The position numbers and the translations under genes were made by a program. 64,000 bases of DNA from Mesorhizobium temperatum. Lineage in GTDB: Bacteria > Pseudomonadota > Alphaproteobacteria > Rhizobiales > Rhizobiaceae. Shown piece by piece: positions 49,458 to 58,532 of the stretch. Position 1 is the first letter of the stretch, and each line of letters opens with the position of its first letter. The stretch is from the NCBI RefSeq assembly GCF_002284575.1, contig NZ_NPKJ01000068.1, forward strand, positions 1 through 64,000. The letters run 5' to 3'. A model generated the notes under the pieces. That model was not told the DNA's origin. It worked only from the letters and a program-made list of their open reading frames with translations, and did not search any database.

Positions 49458-50530
49458 GCCTGCCCGCGGGATCGACCATCGGCATCGTCGGCGGCGGCCA
49501 GCTCGGCCGCATGCTGGCCATGGCCGCCGCCCGCCTCGGCTACCGCATAGTCGTGCTGGAACCGCAGCCGGATTGCCCGGCGGCACAGGTCGCCAACCGG
49601 CAGATCACCGCCGCCTACGACGACACGGCTGCGCTCGCCGAACTGGCTGCAGTCAGCGCCATCGTCACCTACGAGTTCGAGAACGTGCCGGTCATGGCTG
49701 CCAGCGCGCTCGCCGTTACGGTCCCGGTCTATCCGCCGGCGCGCGCACTTGACGTGGCGCAGGACCGGGTGGCGGAGAAGAAATTTCTCAACGGCATCAG
49801 CATTCCCACCGCGGATTTCTGTCCCGTCGACAATGACGACGAATTGACGGCGGCGCTGAAAAAGTTCGACGGCAGCGGCATATTGAAGACGCGGCGCATG
49901 GGCTATGACGGCAAGGGTCAGCGCGTCTTCCGCAACATGGAAACGGGCGGCTTTGCCGGCACCTGCGAGGCGATGGGCAACGTGCCGCTGATCCTTGAAT
50001 CCTTCGTCGACTTCGAACGCGAGATTTCGGTGATCGCGGCGCGCGGCATGGACGGTTCGCTCGCCGCCTACGATCCGGCAGAAAACGTCCACCGCAACGG
50101 CATCCTGCACAGCTCAACCCTGCCGGCCAAGATAGAGTCCGAAACCGCCGCTGCAGCGCAGGCGGCGGCAGCAAGAATACTTGCGGCGCTCGATTATGTC
50201 GGCGTCATCGGCATCGAGTTCTTTGTCCTCGCCGACGGCGCGCTGCTGGCCAATGAGATCGCGCCGCGCGTTCACAATTCCGGCCACTGGACTGAGGCCG
50301 CCTGCATCGTCTCGCAGTTCGAGCAGCACATTCGCGCCGTCGCCGGCCTGCCGCTGGGAAATCCCGGCCGCCATTTCGACTGCGTCATGGAAAACTTGAT
50401 CGGCGACGATATCCTGCGCGTCCCGGCCCTGCTCGCCGAGCCCGATCTGATGCTGCATCTCTACGGCAAGACCGAGGCGCGCCCCGGCCGCAAGATGGGC
50501 CATTTTACGCGAATGACCCGTCACCGTTGA
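49454..50530 (+). CDS. purK: N5-carboxyaminoimidazole ribonucleotide synthase
   Basis: Makes N5-CAIR from AIR, bicarbonate and ATP. A 358-residue ATP-grasp protein, start MSLPAGSTIGIVGGGQLGRM at 49454. N-terminal GGGQLGRMLAMAAARLGYRI, ATP-grasp core ILKTRRMGYDGKGQRVFRN and FVDFEREISVIAARGMDGS, and NEIAPRVHNSGHWTEAACIV. Translationally coupled to purE. A standard purEK operon. Confidence 0.96.
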   Translation: MSLPAGSTIGIVGGGQLGRMLAMAAARLGYRIVVLEPQPDCPAAQVANRQITAAYDDTAALAELAAVSAIVTYEFENVPVMAASALAVTVPVYPPARALDVAQDRVAEKKFLNGISIPTADFCPVDNDDELTAALKKFDGSGILKTRRMGYDGKGQRVFRNMETGGFAGTCEAMGNVPLILESFVDFEREISVIAARGMDGSLAAYDPAENVHRNGILHSSTLPAKIESETAAAAQAAAARILAALDYVGVIGIEFFVLADGALLANEIAPRVHNSGHWTEAACIVSQFEQHIRAVAGLPLGNPGRHFDCVMENLIGDDILRVPALLAEPDLMLHLYGKTEARPGRKMGHFTRMTRHR

Positions 50531-50619
50531 GACTATAGGACGGCACCGCTCTAACGCCGTCGGTAGAGCAGGAACTCAAAATCCGCCGCACCAGCTTCAT
50601 CTATGAAGCGCGCTTGCGG

Positions 50620-50649
50620 TTGACACGGACAAGGCTCCTCGTTTATGAG
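50620..50649 (+). promoter_or_regulatory. candidate rpmJ promoter
   Basis: TTGACA at 50620-50625 and TATGAG at 50644-50649 (18-base spacing; TTATGA at 17). Perfect -35. It is about 82 bases before the rpmJ start, with a hairpin between. Confidence 0.6.
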
Positions 50650-50665
50650 CCACGCACAAGTTGAG

Positions 50666-50688
50666 AGGCGCGCTTTCCGAGCGCGCCT
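50666..50688 (+). promoter_or_regulatory. leader hairpin of rpmJ
   Basis: Perfect nine-base arms AGGCGCGCT / AGCGCGCCT with a five-base loop lie between the promoter and the rpmJ ATG, about 42 bases before the start. No T run follows, so it is more likely a stabiliser or protein-binding stem than a terminator. Confidence 0.45.
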
Positions 50689-50730
50689 TAATAGTTCGGC
50701 CCAAGCGGGCCCAGACCGACGGGCAAGACC

Positions 50731-50856
50731 ATGAAGATCAAGAATTCGCTCAAGGCGCTCAAGGCGCGTCACCGCGACAACCAGCTGGTTCGCCGCAAGG
50801 GCCGCGTGTACATCATCAACAAGACCGCTCCGCGCTACAAGGCGCGTCAGGGTTGA
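50731..50856 (+). CDS. rpmJ: 50S ribosomal protein L36
   Basis: A 41-residue protein: MKIKNSLKALKARHRDNQLV followed by RRKGRVYIINKTAPRYKARQ. This is the cysteine-free long form of bL36 common in alphaproteobacteria. Too short for usual ORF cut-offs but unmistakable. It stands alone between purEK and a TPR protein gene. Confidence 0.95.
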   Translation: MKIKNSLKALKARHRDNQLVRRKGRVYIINKTAPRYKARQG

Positions 50857-50972
50857 GTCTTTCGCGTGGAGGCGCCTGCCTCCGCGCCTGCATGATGTAA
50901 TTTGCCGGCCTGCCGGCCCTTTCACGCTAAATTCAGTTTGACGATCTGCTGTCCGGGGTTAGATTCCTGGCC

Positions 50973-51557
50973 ATGCGGATTCTCTTTGCATTCTTCGCGG
51001 CGCTTTTTCTTTTCGGTTTCGCCCCGCTTCCGGCTCAGGCGGACGATGCGGTCGCCCCTCCGGTTGCCACGACTAGGGAGGCAAGGCTCGACCAGCTGTT
51101 CGTCGACCTGAAGCGCCAGCGCAATGAAAAGGCCGCCGAGCGCATCGCCGCTCGCATCTCGCACGAGTGGTCGCAATCCGGCAGCGCCTCGATCGACCTG
51201 ATGATGCAATGGTCGCAAAAGGCGATCGAAGACAAGCAATTCGACGTGGCACTCGATTTTCTCGACCAGGTGGTGACATTGCAACCGGCCTATGCGGAAG
51301 GCTGGAACCGGCGCGCCACAGTACATTTCATGATGAATAACTTTGGAAAATCGATGTCGGACATCGACCGCACGTTGCAGCTCGAGCCGCGCCATTTTGG
51401 CGCACTGTCCGGCCTGGCGCAGATCATGGCCGTAACCGGCCACAAGCAGTCGGCGCTGGAAGCCTGGCAGCGCGTGCTCGGCATCTATCCGATGATGCGC
51501 AGCGCCCAGGATCAAGTCGGCACGCTTTCGGAAGAACTTGCCGGCGAAGGAATTTGA
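50973..51557 (+). CDS. exported TPR-repeat protein
   Basis: A 194-residue protein with a signal peptide (MRILFAFFAALFLFGFAPLP...AQA) and at least three TPR-like units in the mature part: QFDVALDFLDQVVTLQPAYA, NNFGKSMSDIDRTLQLEPRH and GHKQSALEAWQRVLGIYPMM. TPRs mediate protein contacts; in the periplasm they often act in envelope assembly. Partner unknown. Immediately followed by an alpha/beta hydrolase gene. Confidence 0.88.
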   Translation: MRILFAFFAALFLFGFAPLPAQADDAVAPPVATTREARLDQLFVDLKRQRNEKAAERIAARISHEWSQSGSASIDLMMQWSQKAIEDKQFDVALDFLDQVVTLQPAYAEGWNRRATVHFMMNNFGKSMSDIDRTLQLEPRHFGALSGLAQIMAVTGHKQSALEAWQRVLGIYPMMRSAQDQVGTLSEELAGEGI

Positions 51558-51644
51558 TTTCCCGGTTGGCGGACAATTCCACTTGAGTGAAAGTCGCTTT
51601 AGCTAGACTGTGAACTAATTTCGCTCCGGTCCGTACCTCTCCCC

Positions 51645-52712
51645 ATGAACCTGATCTTCGCCGCGCTCGTCTTCCTCATGGCGCTTGTGTTCACCCTTGC
51701 AGGTGTCACCCTCGCCGGTTCATGGCTGATCGAGCGCCGCAATCCGCCGATCGGCGACTTCGCGGATATAAACGGTGCCCGCATCCACTATGTTCACGTT
51801 CCGGCGCGGAAAAACGCCGAACTGCCGCCGATCGTCTTCATCCACGGCGCCAGCGCCAATCTCAGAGATCAGATGCTGCCGCTGAGGTCCTTGCTGGAAG
51901 GCCGTGCCGAGATGCTGTTCTTCGACCGCCCGGGTGCAGGCTGGTCGGGACGCGGCCCCGGCAACAACGAGACCCCATCGGCACAGGCCAGCACCATCGC
52001 AGCTCTGATGGACCATCTCGGCATCGGGAAAGCCATTATCGCCGGCCATTCCTTCGGCGGCTCGGTGACCACCGCCTTCGGCCGCGAGCATCCCGACAAG
52101 ACGCTCGGCCTGGTGTTCATGGCGCCCGCCACCCATCCCTGGCCGGGCGGCGCGACCGCCTGGTACTACAATTTGACGACCATTCCGATCGTCGGCCGGC
52201 TGTTTTCCGAAACGCTGACCTATCCGTCGGGAACGCTGCAGATGAATACCGCCATCGCCTGCGTCTTTGCCCCCAACAAGGTGCCGGACGGCTATGTCGC
52301 CGAGGTCTCGATCCCGCTGGTGCTTCGGCCGAACGCCTTTCGTGCCAACGCCACCGATGTCGCCGGGCTTTATCGCTACACGCTCGATGCCGCGCCGCAC
52401 TACCGCGATATCAAGGCGCCGACTGTGGTCATCTCGGGCGACCGCGACAAGGTGGTCTATGCAATGATCCATTCGGTCGGCCTCGTCCGCGACATCGCCG
52501 GCGCCGAGCTGATCTGGGTCCACAATCTCGGCCACAAGCCGGACTGGATCGCGCCCGATCTCGTCGTCGGCGCGATCGAAAAGGTCGCCGGCAAGGAGGT
52601 GGACCTTCAGGCAATGGCGAAGGCCGTGGAAGTCAGGGTCGCCAACGACACCTACGGCGCCGGCAAATGCGCCGACATCAAAGCGCCGGAAGCCGAACTC
52701 GCGCCGATTTAG
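51645..52712 (+). CDS. membrane-anchored alpha/beta hydrolase
   Basis: A 355-residue protein. A hydrophobic N-terminal span (NLIFAALVFLMALVFTLAGV) anchors it. The hydrolase core has the oxyanion region FIHGASANLRDQM, the nucleophile elbow AGHSFGGSVTT, the acid near VISGDRDKVVYAMI, and His in HNLGHKPDW. Substrate unknown. Confidence 0.87.
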   Translation: MNLIFAALVFLMALVFTLAGVTLAGSWLIERRNPPIGDFADINGARIHYVHVPARKNAELPPIVFIHGASANLRDQMLPLRSLLEGRAEMLFFDRPGAGWSGRGPGNNETPSAQASTIAALMDHLGIGKAIIAGHSFGGSVTTAFGREHPDKTLGLVFMAPATHPWPGGATAWYYNLTTIPIVGRLFSETLTYPSGTLQMNTAIACVFAPNKVPDGYVAEVSIPLVLRPNAFRANATDVAGLYRYTLDAAPHYRDIKAPTVVISGDRDKVVYAMIHSVGLVRDIAGAELIWVHNLGHKPDWIAPDLVVGAIEKVAGKEVDLQAMAKAVEVRVANDTYGAGKCADIKAPEAELAPI

Positions 52713-52730
52713 AGCAACCTCGCCGAAGCG

Positions 52731-52881
52731 CGTCGAATTCGTGGATGACGCCCGTCATCTCAGCCGGCGGCACCCAGGCGACGAGCGCGGTCGGATCCGT
52801 GAAGGCCGCGTAGGCGTCTTCGGGCCGGGCTTCGATGACCCTCGACGTTCGGGTCCAGACGCCCGCATGGTCTTTGCTCAT
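52731..52881 (-). pseudogene. truncated AHSA1/SRPBCC gene
   Basis: Reading from ATG at 52881: MSKDHAGVWTRTSRVIEARP, EDAYAAFTDPTALVAWVPPA, then EMTGVIHEFDA, matching the first third of AHSA1 proteins. Homology then stops near 52731, where the frame runs on into antisense of the hydrolase gene tail. The remaining two thirds are missing. A third AHSA1 relic or gene in this window. Confidence 0.75.
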
Positions 52882-52951
52882 GTGGCCTCCAATGGTCGCG
52901 ACACGGAGAACAGGACCTCTCCCTGCCGCGAATCCGCCCAGTGTGAGCGGC

Positions 52952-54388
52952 CTAGCGTCTGGCCTGCACCTCCGACCCGACATAGGCGATGCGCAGCATG
53001 TTGGTGGAGCCCGGCGTCCTCAGCGGCACGCCGGCCGTGATTATGACCCGGTCGCCCGGCTTGCCGAACCCCTCGTCCAAAGCGATGCGGCAGGCGCGGT
53101 CGACCATGTCGTCGAGGTCGATGGCGTCGGGCGAGACGACGCAATGCGTGCCCCACAAAAGCGATAGCCGCCGCGCCGTGTTGACGATCGGCGACAGTGC
53201 GACGATCGGCACCTGCGGCCGCTCGCGAGCGGCGCGCAGGCCGGTCGTGCCGGACGCCGTATAGCTGATGATCGCCGACAGTTTCAGCGTCTCGGCGATT
53301 TCGCGGGCGGCAAGCGAGATGGCGTCGGCGCCGGTCGCTTCCGGCTCCGAACGCTGCGCATTGATGATGCCGGCATAGGTCGGGTCGGTTTCGACCTTGC
53401 TGGCGATGCGGTTCATCATCGCCACCGCCTCGACCGGGTAGGCGCCGGCCGCGGACTCCGCCGAGAGCATGATGGCATCGGCGCCTTCGAACACGGCGAT
53501 CGAGACGTCCGACACCTCGGCGCGGGTCGGCACCGGCGCGGTGATCATCGATTCCAGCATCTGCGTGGCGATCACCACCGGCTTGCCGGCGCGGCGCGCG
53601 GCGCGGGTGATCTGCTTCTGGATACCGGGCACGGCTTCGAGCGGCATTTCGACGCCGAGATCGCCGCGGGCAACCATCAGTGCGTCCGAAAGTTCGATGA
53701 TCTCGGCCAGCCGGGCGACGGCCTGCGGCTTTTCGATCTTGGCCATGATGAGCGCCCGGCCGCGCGCGATCTTGCGCGCTTCCGCCAGATCCTCCGGCCG
53801 CTGGACAAACGAGAGCGCCACCCAGTCGACGCCGGCGGCCAGCACCGCATCGAGGTCCCTGCGATCCTTTTCGGTCAGCGCGCCGACCGGCAGGTCGGTG
53901 TCGGGCAGGCTGACGCCCTTCTTGTCGGAGATGCTGGTGCCGGCGACGACGGTGCAGACGATCGCCTTGCCGTCGCTCTTCACCGCCTTCAGCTCGAGCT
54001 TGCCGTCGTCGATCAAAAGGCGGTCACCGGCCTCGACCGATCTCAGGATTTCGGGGTGGGGCAAATAGACCCTGGTCGAATTGCCGGGCTCGGGATTGTC
54101 GTCAAGCGTGAAAGTCTGGCCGAGTGTCAGCGCCTCCTTGCCGCTGGCGAATTTGCCAACGCGCAGCTTGGGCCCCTGCAAGTCGGCGAGAATACCGATC
54201 GGCCGGCCGACTGCTTTCTCGACAGCGCGGATGCGACCGACAAGTGTGTGCATCAATTCATGATCGGTGTGGCTCATATTGATGCGAAACGCGTCGGCGC
54301 CGGCTTCGAAGAGCTTCTTCAGCATGTCCTCGGAGGAGGAGGCCGGACCGATGGTGGCGAGTATCTTGACCTTGCGGCTGCGTCTCAT
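52952..54388 (-). CDS. pyk: pyruvate kinase
   Basis: Converts phosphoenolpyruvate and ADP to pyruvate and ATP. A 478-residue protein, start MRRSRKVKILATIGPASSSE. It shows RINMSHTDHELMHTLVG, the metal/active-site segment ALIMAKIEKPQAVARLAEII, MVARGDLGVEMPLEAVPGIQ and the C-terminal regulatory domain. The four-base overlap with the DUF1036 gene upstream suggests co-transcription. Confidence 0.96.
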   Translation of the reverse strand: MRRSRKVKILATIGPASSSEDMLKKLFEAGADAFRINMSHTDHELMHTLVGRIRAVEKAVGRPIGILADLQGPKLRVGKFASGKEALTLGQTFTLDDNPEPGNSTRVYLPHPEILRSVEAGDRLLIDDGKLELKAVKSDGKAIVCTVVAGTSISDKKGVSLPDTDLPVGALTEKDRRDLDAVLAAGVDWVALSFVQRPEDLAEARKIARGRALIMAKIEKPQAVARLAEIIELSDALMVARGDLGVEMPLEAVPGIQKQITRAARRAGKPVVIATQMLESMITAPVPTRAEVSDVSIAVFEGADAIMLSAESAAGAYPVEAVAMMNRIASKVETDPTYAGIINAQRSEPEATGADAISLAAREIAETLKLSAIISYTASGTTGLRAARERPQVPIVALSPIVNTARRLSLLWGTHCVVSPDAIDLDDMVDRACRIALDEGFGKPGDRVIITAGVPLRTPGSTNMLRIAYVGSEVQARR

Positions 54389-54873
54389 TGACTGTTTGTT
54401 CCCGGGGCGGCTGGAACGCCCCCCGTTGCGGGGTCATCGGTCAGCTGGACCATCCAGCTTGCCTGCTCGCCCGTGTCATATTCCTGGAATCCGGCGCGCT
54501 GGAAGCCCCGGGCGACGCAATCGGCAACGCCGGCGATCTTGAACTCTTTTTCGGCCACGCACATGTTGATCGGGCCATCCCAGCGCCCGCCGCGCTCGGC
54601 GTCTTCTGCATAAAGATAGTAAAATCTTGATGACAGCGGCCCTTCAATCAACGTCTTGCAGCTCGATCCTTCGATGTGCCACCAGCCTTCGGTGATCCAG
54701 CCGGCCTTGGCGCGATAGCCGATGCCGACGCCGACCAGGTTCTGCGTGGCGTTGCAGACACGGAAATCGGCGCGCGCCGGCGAGGCAGCAAGCATCGCGG
54801 CGAGGCCCACAGCAAGGGTCAGGAGCGGCATGGCGAAGGCATAGCGCACGCGCGGCCTGCCGGCGGAACCCAT
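54385..54873 (-). CDS. DUF1036 exported protein
   Basis: A 162-residue protein; I start at 54873 (MGSAGRPRVRYAFAMPLLTL) because GAGGG lies ten bases upstream. Signal peptide ends at SPARA. The mature part is DUF1036: FRVCNATQNLVGVGIGYRAK, WWHIEGSSCKTLIEGPLSSR, FYYLYAEDAERGGRWDGP, with Cys residues likely disulfide-bonded. Function unknown; often next to pyk in Rhizobiales. Overlaps pyk by four bases. Confidence 0.85.
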   Translation of the reverse strand: MGSAGRPRVRYAFAMPLLTLAVGLAAMLAASPARADFRVCNATQNLVGVGIGYRAKAGWITEGWWHIEGSSCKTLIEGPLSSRFYYLYAEDAERGGRWDGPINMCVAEKEFKIAGVADCVARGFQRAGFQEYDTGEQASWMVQLTDDPATGGVPAAPGTNSQ

Positions 54874-55119
54874 CCTGAAATCCCTCAAGAACCACATTTG
54901 CATCTCTCAACGCCCCTTTTCGGAAAAGTCCGGGCGCATGTCAACGCGCCCTTTTGCTCAATTCCAATCGATTTAGAAAGGCTTCCGCGCACGGTCTGTC
55001 GCCTTCTGCCAGATTTCCGCAGAAACCGTGGCCAAACGACGGCATTGCGTAATCGTCCCCTTCGTGGGAAAGACGATACCATCCTCCCAGGAAGCCAGCG
55101 AACAGACCATTTCCCGCCG

Positions 55120-55917
55120 ATGACCCGATCCACAGTTTTCGCGCCTTTCGACATCGTCGAGGGCGACCGCAAGCGAGGCATCGTGCTTTTGGCCGATCAC
55201 GCCCGTCGCGACTTGCCGGAAGAGTATGGCAGCCTCGGCTTGCCGGCGGCGGAATTCGACCGCCATATCGCCTACGACATCGGTGTCGAGACGGTGACGC
55301 GCGAATTGGCGGCTTTTCTCGGCGTGCCGGCAGTACTCGCCAATTTTTCGCGACTTCTGATCGATCCCAATCGCGGCGAAGACGATCCGACGCTGATCCG
55401 CCAACTCTATGACGGCACCGTCATTTCGGGAAATTATCCACTTGCCTTGAAGGAACGTGAAAGGCGGCTCGACCGCTTCTATCGGCCTTATCACGATGCC
55501 GTCGGCGCCATGATCGCCTCGGTGGCGCAGGCTTCCGCAAGCGCCCCCTTCATCTTGTCGATACATTCCTTCACCCCTTTCATGCAGGGATTCGTGCGCC
55601 CTTGGCATATTGGTGTCTTGTGGGATCGCGACGACCGGGTGGCGCGACCGCTGATCGACATGCTCGCCGAGGACAAAAGCCTTATCGTTGGCGACAACCA
55701 GCCCTATGACGGCGCATTGCGCGGCGACACCATGTTCAGGCATGCCATCGTCAACGGCTTTGCCCATGCGCTGATCGAAATCCGTCAGGACCTGATCGCC
55801 GATCGGCAGGATGCGGTCGCCTGGGCCGAACGGCTGGCGCCGGTCGTTGACGCTATCAACCGCCGTCCCGATATACATCAGGTCAAACGATTCGGCTCGC
55901 GCACCGGGCCGCTGTAA
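55120..55917 (+). CDS. N-formylglutamate amidohydrolase-like protein
   Basis: A 265-residue protein, start MTRSTVFAPFDIVEGDRKRG at 55120. The family fold is shown by LLADHARRDLPEEYGSLGLP, RLLIDPNRGEDDPTLIRQLY, PYHDAVGAMI and FILSIHSFTPFMQGFVRPWH (metal/acid residues), and IVGDNQPYDGALRGDTMFRH. HutG-like or N-formyl peptide cleavage is possible, but no hut operon is nearby, so substrate is open. The DUF1244 gene follows ten bases later. Confidence 0.85.
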   Translation: MTRSTVFAPFDIVEGDRKRGIVLLADHARRDLPEEYGSLGLPAAEFDRHIAYDIGVETVTRELAAFLGVPAVLANFSRLLIDPNRGEDDPTLIRQLYDGTVISGNYPLALKERERRLDRFYRPYHDAVGAMIASVAQASASAPFILSIHSFTPFMQGFVRPWHIGVLWDRDDRVARPLIDMLAEDKSLIVGDNQPYDGALRGDTMFRHAIVNGFAHALIEIRQDLIADRQDAVAWAERLAPVVDAINRRPDIHQVKRFGSRTGPL

Positions 55918-55927
55918 GGAGGTTTCG

Positions 55928-56236
55928 ATGACCGAACTCAGCGACGAACAAAGACGCGATTTCGAAGCCGCCGCCTTCCGCCGGCTGGTTGCGCATCTGC
56001 GCGAACGCACGGACGTGCAGAACATCGACCTGATGAACCTCGCCGGCTTCTGCCGCAACTGCCTCTCCAACTGGTATCGCGACGCCGCGGAGGCCGAGGG
56101 CGTCGATCTCAGCAAGGACCAGTCGCGCGAGATCATCTATGGCATGCCTTATGCCGAATGGCAGGCGCTCAACCAGACCGAGGCCTCCGATGCCAAGAAG
56201 GCGGAGTTCGAGGCAAGACGCCCCAGGGATCATTAA
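55928..56236 (+). CDS. DUF1244 protein
   Basis: A 102-residue protein, start MTELSDEQRRDFEAAAFRRL. Conserved DUF1244: VAHLRERTDVQNIDLMNLAG, FCRNCLSNWYRDAAEAEG and YGMPYAEWQALNQTEAS. Two cysteines in FCRNC may bind a metal. Found downstream of the amidohydrolase-like gene in many alphaproteobacteria; function unknown. Confidence 0.9.
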   Translation: MTELSDEQRRDFEAAAFRRLVAHLRERTDVQNIDLMNLAGFCRNCLSNWYRDAAEAEGVDLSKDQSREIIYGMPYAEWQALNQTEASDAKKAEFEARRPRDH

Positions 56237-56286
56237 GACCACGATCCCGAAAAGTGGAATCCGGTTTTCGGACAAGATCATGGTCG
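56237..56286. repeat. dispersed palindromic repeat, copy f
   Basis: GACCACGATC pairs with GATCATGGTC at the ends and CCGAAAA with TTTTCGG inside; same layout as copy a at 24.4 kb. It lies directly after the DUF1244 stop. Confidence 0.7.
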
Positions 56287-56434
56287 AACAAAAAACCCTG
56301 TCCCGATCGGCTCTCATCAACCTCGGATTCAAGCGAGCCGCTTGGCCCAAGCACTTCCAAGAGCGAGCGCTTGACTGAAGATTGAATCGATCTAATTTGC
56401 CGCGCGAACCTATTTTCGCACCGGACCCTACACG

Positions 56435-57631
56435 ATGGACACGCTAAAAATCATGCAGACCGCCATTCGTGGACGATGGGCCGTGGGGGCCATCTTCCTG
56501 GCCAATGGTTTTCTGACCGGCGCCTGGGCGCCGCAGATCCCGGTGGTCCTGACCCGGCTGGATATCAGCAAATTCACGCTCGGCCTGCTGATCCTGCTGT
56601 TCGGCGCCGGCGCGGTCACGGCCATGACCTGGTGCGGCCACCTGATCTCCAGGCATGGTTCGCGCAGCGTGCTGCGCTGGTTCGGTCTCATCGGCAGTTT
56701 CGGCCTGCTGGTTGTGGCGCTTGCCCCCAACGTGCCGCTGGCGGCCATCGCCATGTTCATCTTCGGCGCTTCGATCGGCGGCATGGATGTCGCCATGAAC
56801 GCCAATGCGGTCACGGTGGAACGGCGGTTGTCCCGCGCCATCATGTCGTCCTCGCACGGCTTCTGGAGCCTTGGCGGTTTCGCCGGTGGCGCTCTCGGCG
56901 GCTTCGCCATCCAGAATTACGGCCATCTCGCCCATGCGGCGGTGGTGACGGCTATTGCCTTTGCCGTGATCGCCGTGGCAGTCCGCTACCTGATCGCCGA
57001 GGGCAAGCCGCCCCAAGGATCATCGGGGATTACCGGACATCGCAAATTCGCGCTGCCTGGAAATCCGCTGGTCTATCTGGTCGGGCTGATGGCGCTGATG
57101 ACGATGATCTCCGAGGGTGCGGTGCTCGACTGGGCGGCGCTTTACCTGCAACTGGAACTCGGCACCGACCTCGCCATAGCTGGTTTGGCTTACGCCGCTT
57201 TTTCCGGCGTCATGGCCGTCATGCGCTTCGTTGGCGACGGGGTCCGCAACCGTTTCGGTGCCGTAACGACGCTGCGCGTCTCGGCCCTTATCGCCGCCGC
57301 CGGCATGCTGGTGGCCGGGCTGGCGCCCTCGCCCTGGCTCGCCATCTCAGCTTTTGCCTTTTGCGGCTTCGGCATCGCCAATATGGTGCCGATCCTGTTT
57401 TCGGCCGGCGGCAACCAGGAAGGCATGTCGTCCGGCACCGGTATGAGCGTCGTCACCACGATGGGCTATTCCGGCATTCTGGTGGCGCCGTCGGCGATCG
57501 GCTTCATCGCCGAGCACTCGAGCTTCAGTCCGATCTTCGTCGCTTTGTCGGGGCTGCTCGTCGTCGTATTTTTGATGGCCGGGCTCGCTCACCGCGCCGA
57601 ATTCGCGCCCGACGCAGCACCGGCCGAATAG
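56435..57631 (+). CDS. MFS transporter (YbjJ-like)
   Basis: A 398-residue protein with 12 spans. It has HLISRHGSRSVLRWFGLIGS as the MFS loop after TM2, and the second-half repeat RFVGDGVRNRFGAVTTLRVS. Resembles the YbjJ branch by span pattern. Substrate unknown. Its 3' end overlaps the convergent LysR gene by 43 bases. Confidence 0.88.
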   Translation: MDTLKIMQTAIRGRWAVGAIFLANGFLTGAWAPQIPVVLTRLDISKFTLGLLILLFGAGAVTAMTWCGHLISRHGSRSVLRWFGLIGSFGLLVVALAPNVPLAAIAMFIFGASIGGMDVAMNANAVTVERRLSRAIMSSSHGFWSLGGFAGGALGGFAIQNYGHLAHAAVVTAIAFAVIAVAVRYLIAEGKPPQGSSGITGHRKFALPGNPLVYLVGLMALMTMISEGAVLDWAALYLQLELGTDLAIAGLAYAAFSGVMAVMRFVGDGVRNRFGAVTTLRVSALIAAAGMLVAGLAPSPWLAISAFAFCGFGIANMVPILFSAGGNQEGMSSGTGMSVVTTMGYSGILVAPSAIGFIAEHSSFSPIFVALSGLLVVVFLMAGLAHRAEFAPDAAPAE

Positions 57632-58500
57632 CGCTTCAACTCCTCATAGAGGAAATCCGCGACACGGCGGATGCGCACGCTGGTGCGTACGTCGCGATGC
57701 ATGGCCAGCCATACCGGCAGCGTCGGCAGCGCGAGGCCCGGCAGCACTGTCTCCACCAGCGGATCGCGATCGGCCAGCGGTTCCTGGCCGAAGCCGATGC
57801 CGTTTCCCGCCCGCACCGCCTCCCACAGCACGATTTGGTTGTCGGTCCTGAAGCGGAAGGCATTGCGGGTGAGCGGGACGCCGAACTGGGCAAAGCCGCG
57901 AATGATCTCATCGCTGCGGTCGAAGCCGATCAGGTCGTGGCCGGGAAGATCGCCGGGCTCGCGCGGACGGCCACGCCTGTCGAGATAGGATTTTGCCGCG
58001 CAGGCGCGGAGCGGAATGTCAGTCACCTTGCGCGCCACCAATTCGTTCTGCGCCGGCTTGACCATGCGGATGGCGATGTCGGCATCACGGCGCAAAAGGT
58101 TCTCGACCTGATTCGACGCGACGATCTCGACCTCGATGCCGGGTTCCTCAGCGCCCAGCCGCGCCGTCATCTCGGGCAGGACATAGGCAGCCACCACCTC
58201 GCTGGCGGCAATGCGCACCGTGCCTTCGATCGCCTCGACCGATCCCAGCGCCAATAGCGAAAAGGCGCTCGCCTGCTCGCTTACCGCCCGACCGCGTTCG
58301 TAGAGCGTGCTGCCGGCTTCCGTCAGCGCATAGCCGCGCCGCCCGCGCCGGAACAGGGTGACGCCGAGCGCCTGCTCCAGTTCGGCGATATGGCGGCCGA
58401 GCGTCGGCTGGCTTGCAGCCAGCTTGCGCGCGGCAGCGGACAGGCTGCCGGTTTCCGCCACGATGACGAAGCTCTTGATCAGATTCCAGTCGATTTCCAT
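57589..58500 (-). CDS. LysR-family regulator
   Basis: A 303-residue protein. HTH: WNLIKSFVIVAETGSLSAAA, RKLAASQPTLGRHIAELEQA, LGVTLFRRGRRGYALTEAGS. An effector domain follows. It is divergent from the epimerase-family gene; the inverted repeat at 58506-58532 between them is a likely LysR box. Confidence 0.92.
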   Translation of the reverse strand: MEIDWNLIKSFVIVAETGSLSAAARKLAASQPTLGRHIAELEQALGVTLFRRGRRGYALTEAGSTLYERGRAVSEQASAFSLLALGSVEAIEGTVRIAASEVVAAYVLPEMTARLGAEEPGIEVEIVASNQVENLLRRDADIAIRMVKPAQNELVARKVTDIPLRACAAKSYLDRRGRPREPGDLPGHDLIGFDRSDEIIRGFAQFGVPLTRNAFRFRTDNQIVLWEAVRAGNGIGFGQEPLADRDPLVETVLPGLALPTLPVWLAMHRDVRTSVRIRRVADFLYEELKRYSAGAASGANSAR

Positions 58501-58505
58501 TCAAA

Positions 58506-58532
58506 ACTGAATATCAGATCGCCGAATTCAGT
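58506..58532. promoter_or_regulatory. candidate LysR box
   Basis: ACTGAAT and ATTCAGT, perfect seven-base arms with a 13-base centre, lie six bases upstream of the LysR start and 63 bases before the epimerase start. LysR boxes often have T-N11-A symmetry; this pattern fits (inference). Confidence 0.55.

Noticed and set aside
50551..50925. Minus-strand 124-residue frame opposite rpmJ
   Set aside because: Antisense of rpmJ and its leader; rpmJ on the plus strand is unmistakable.
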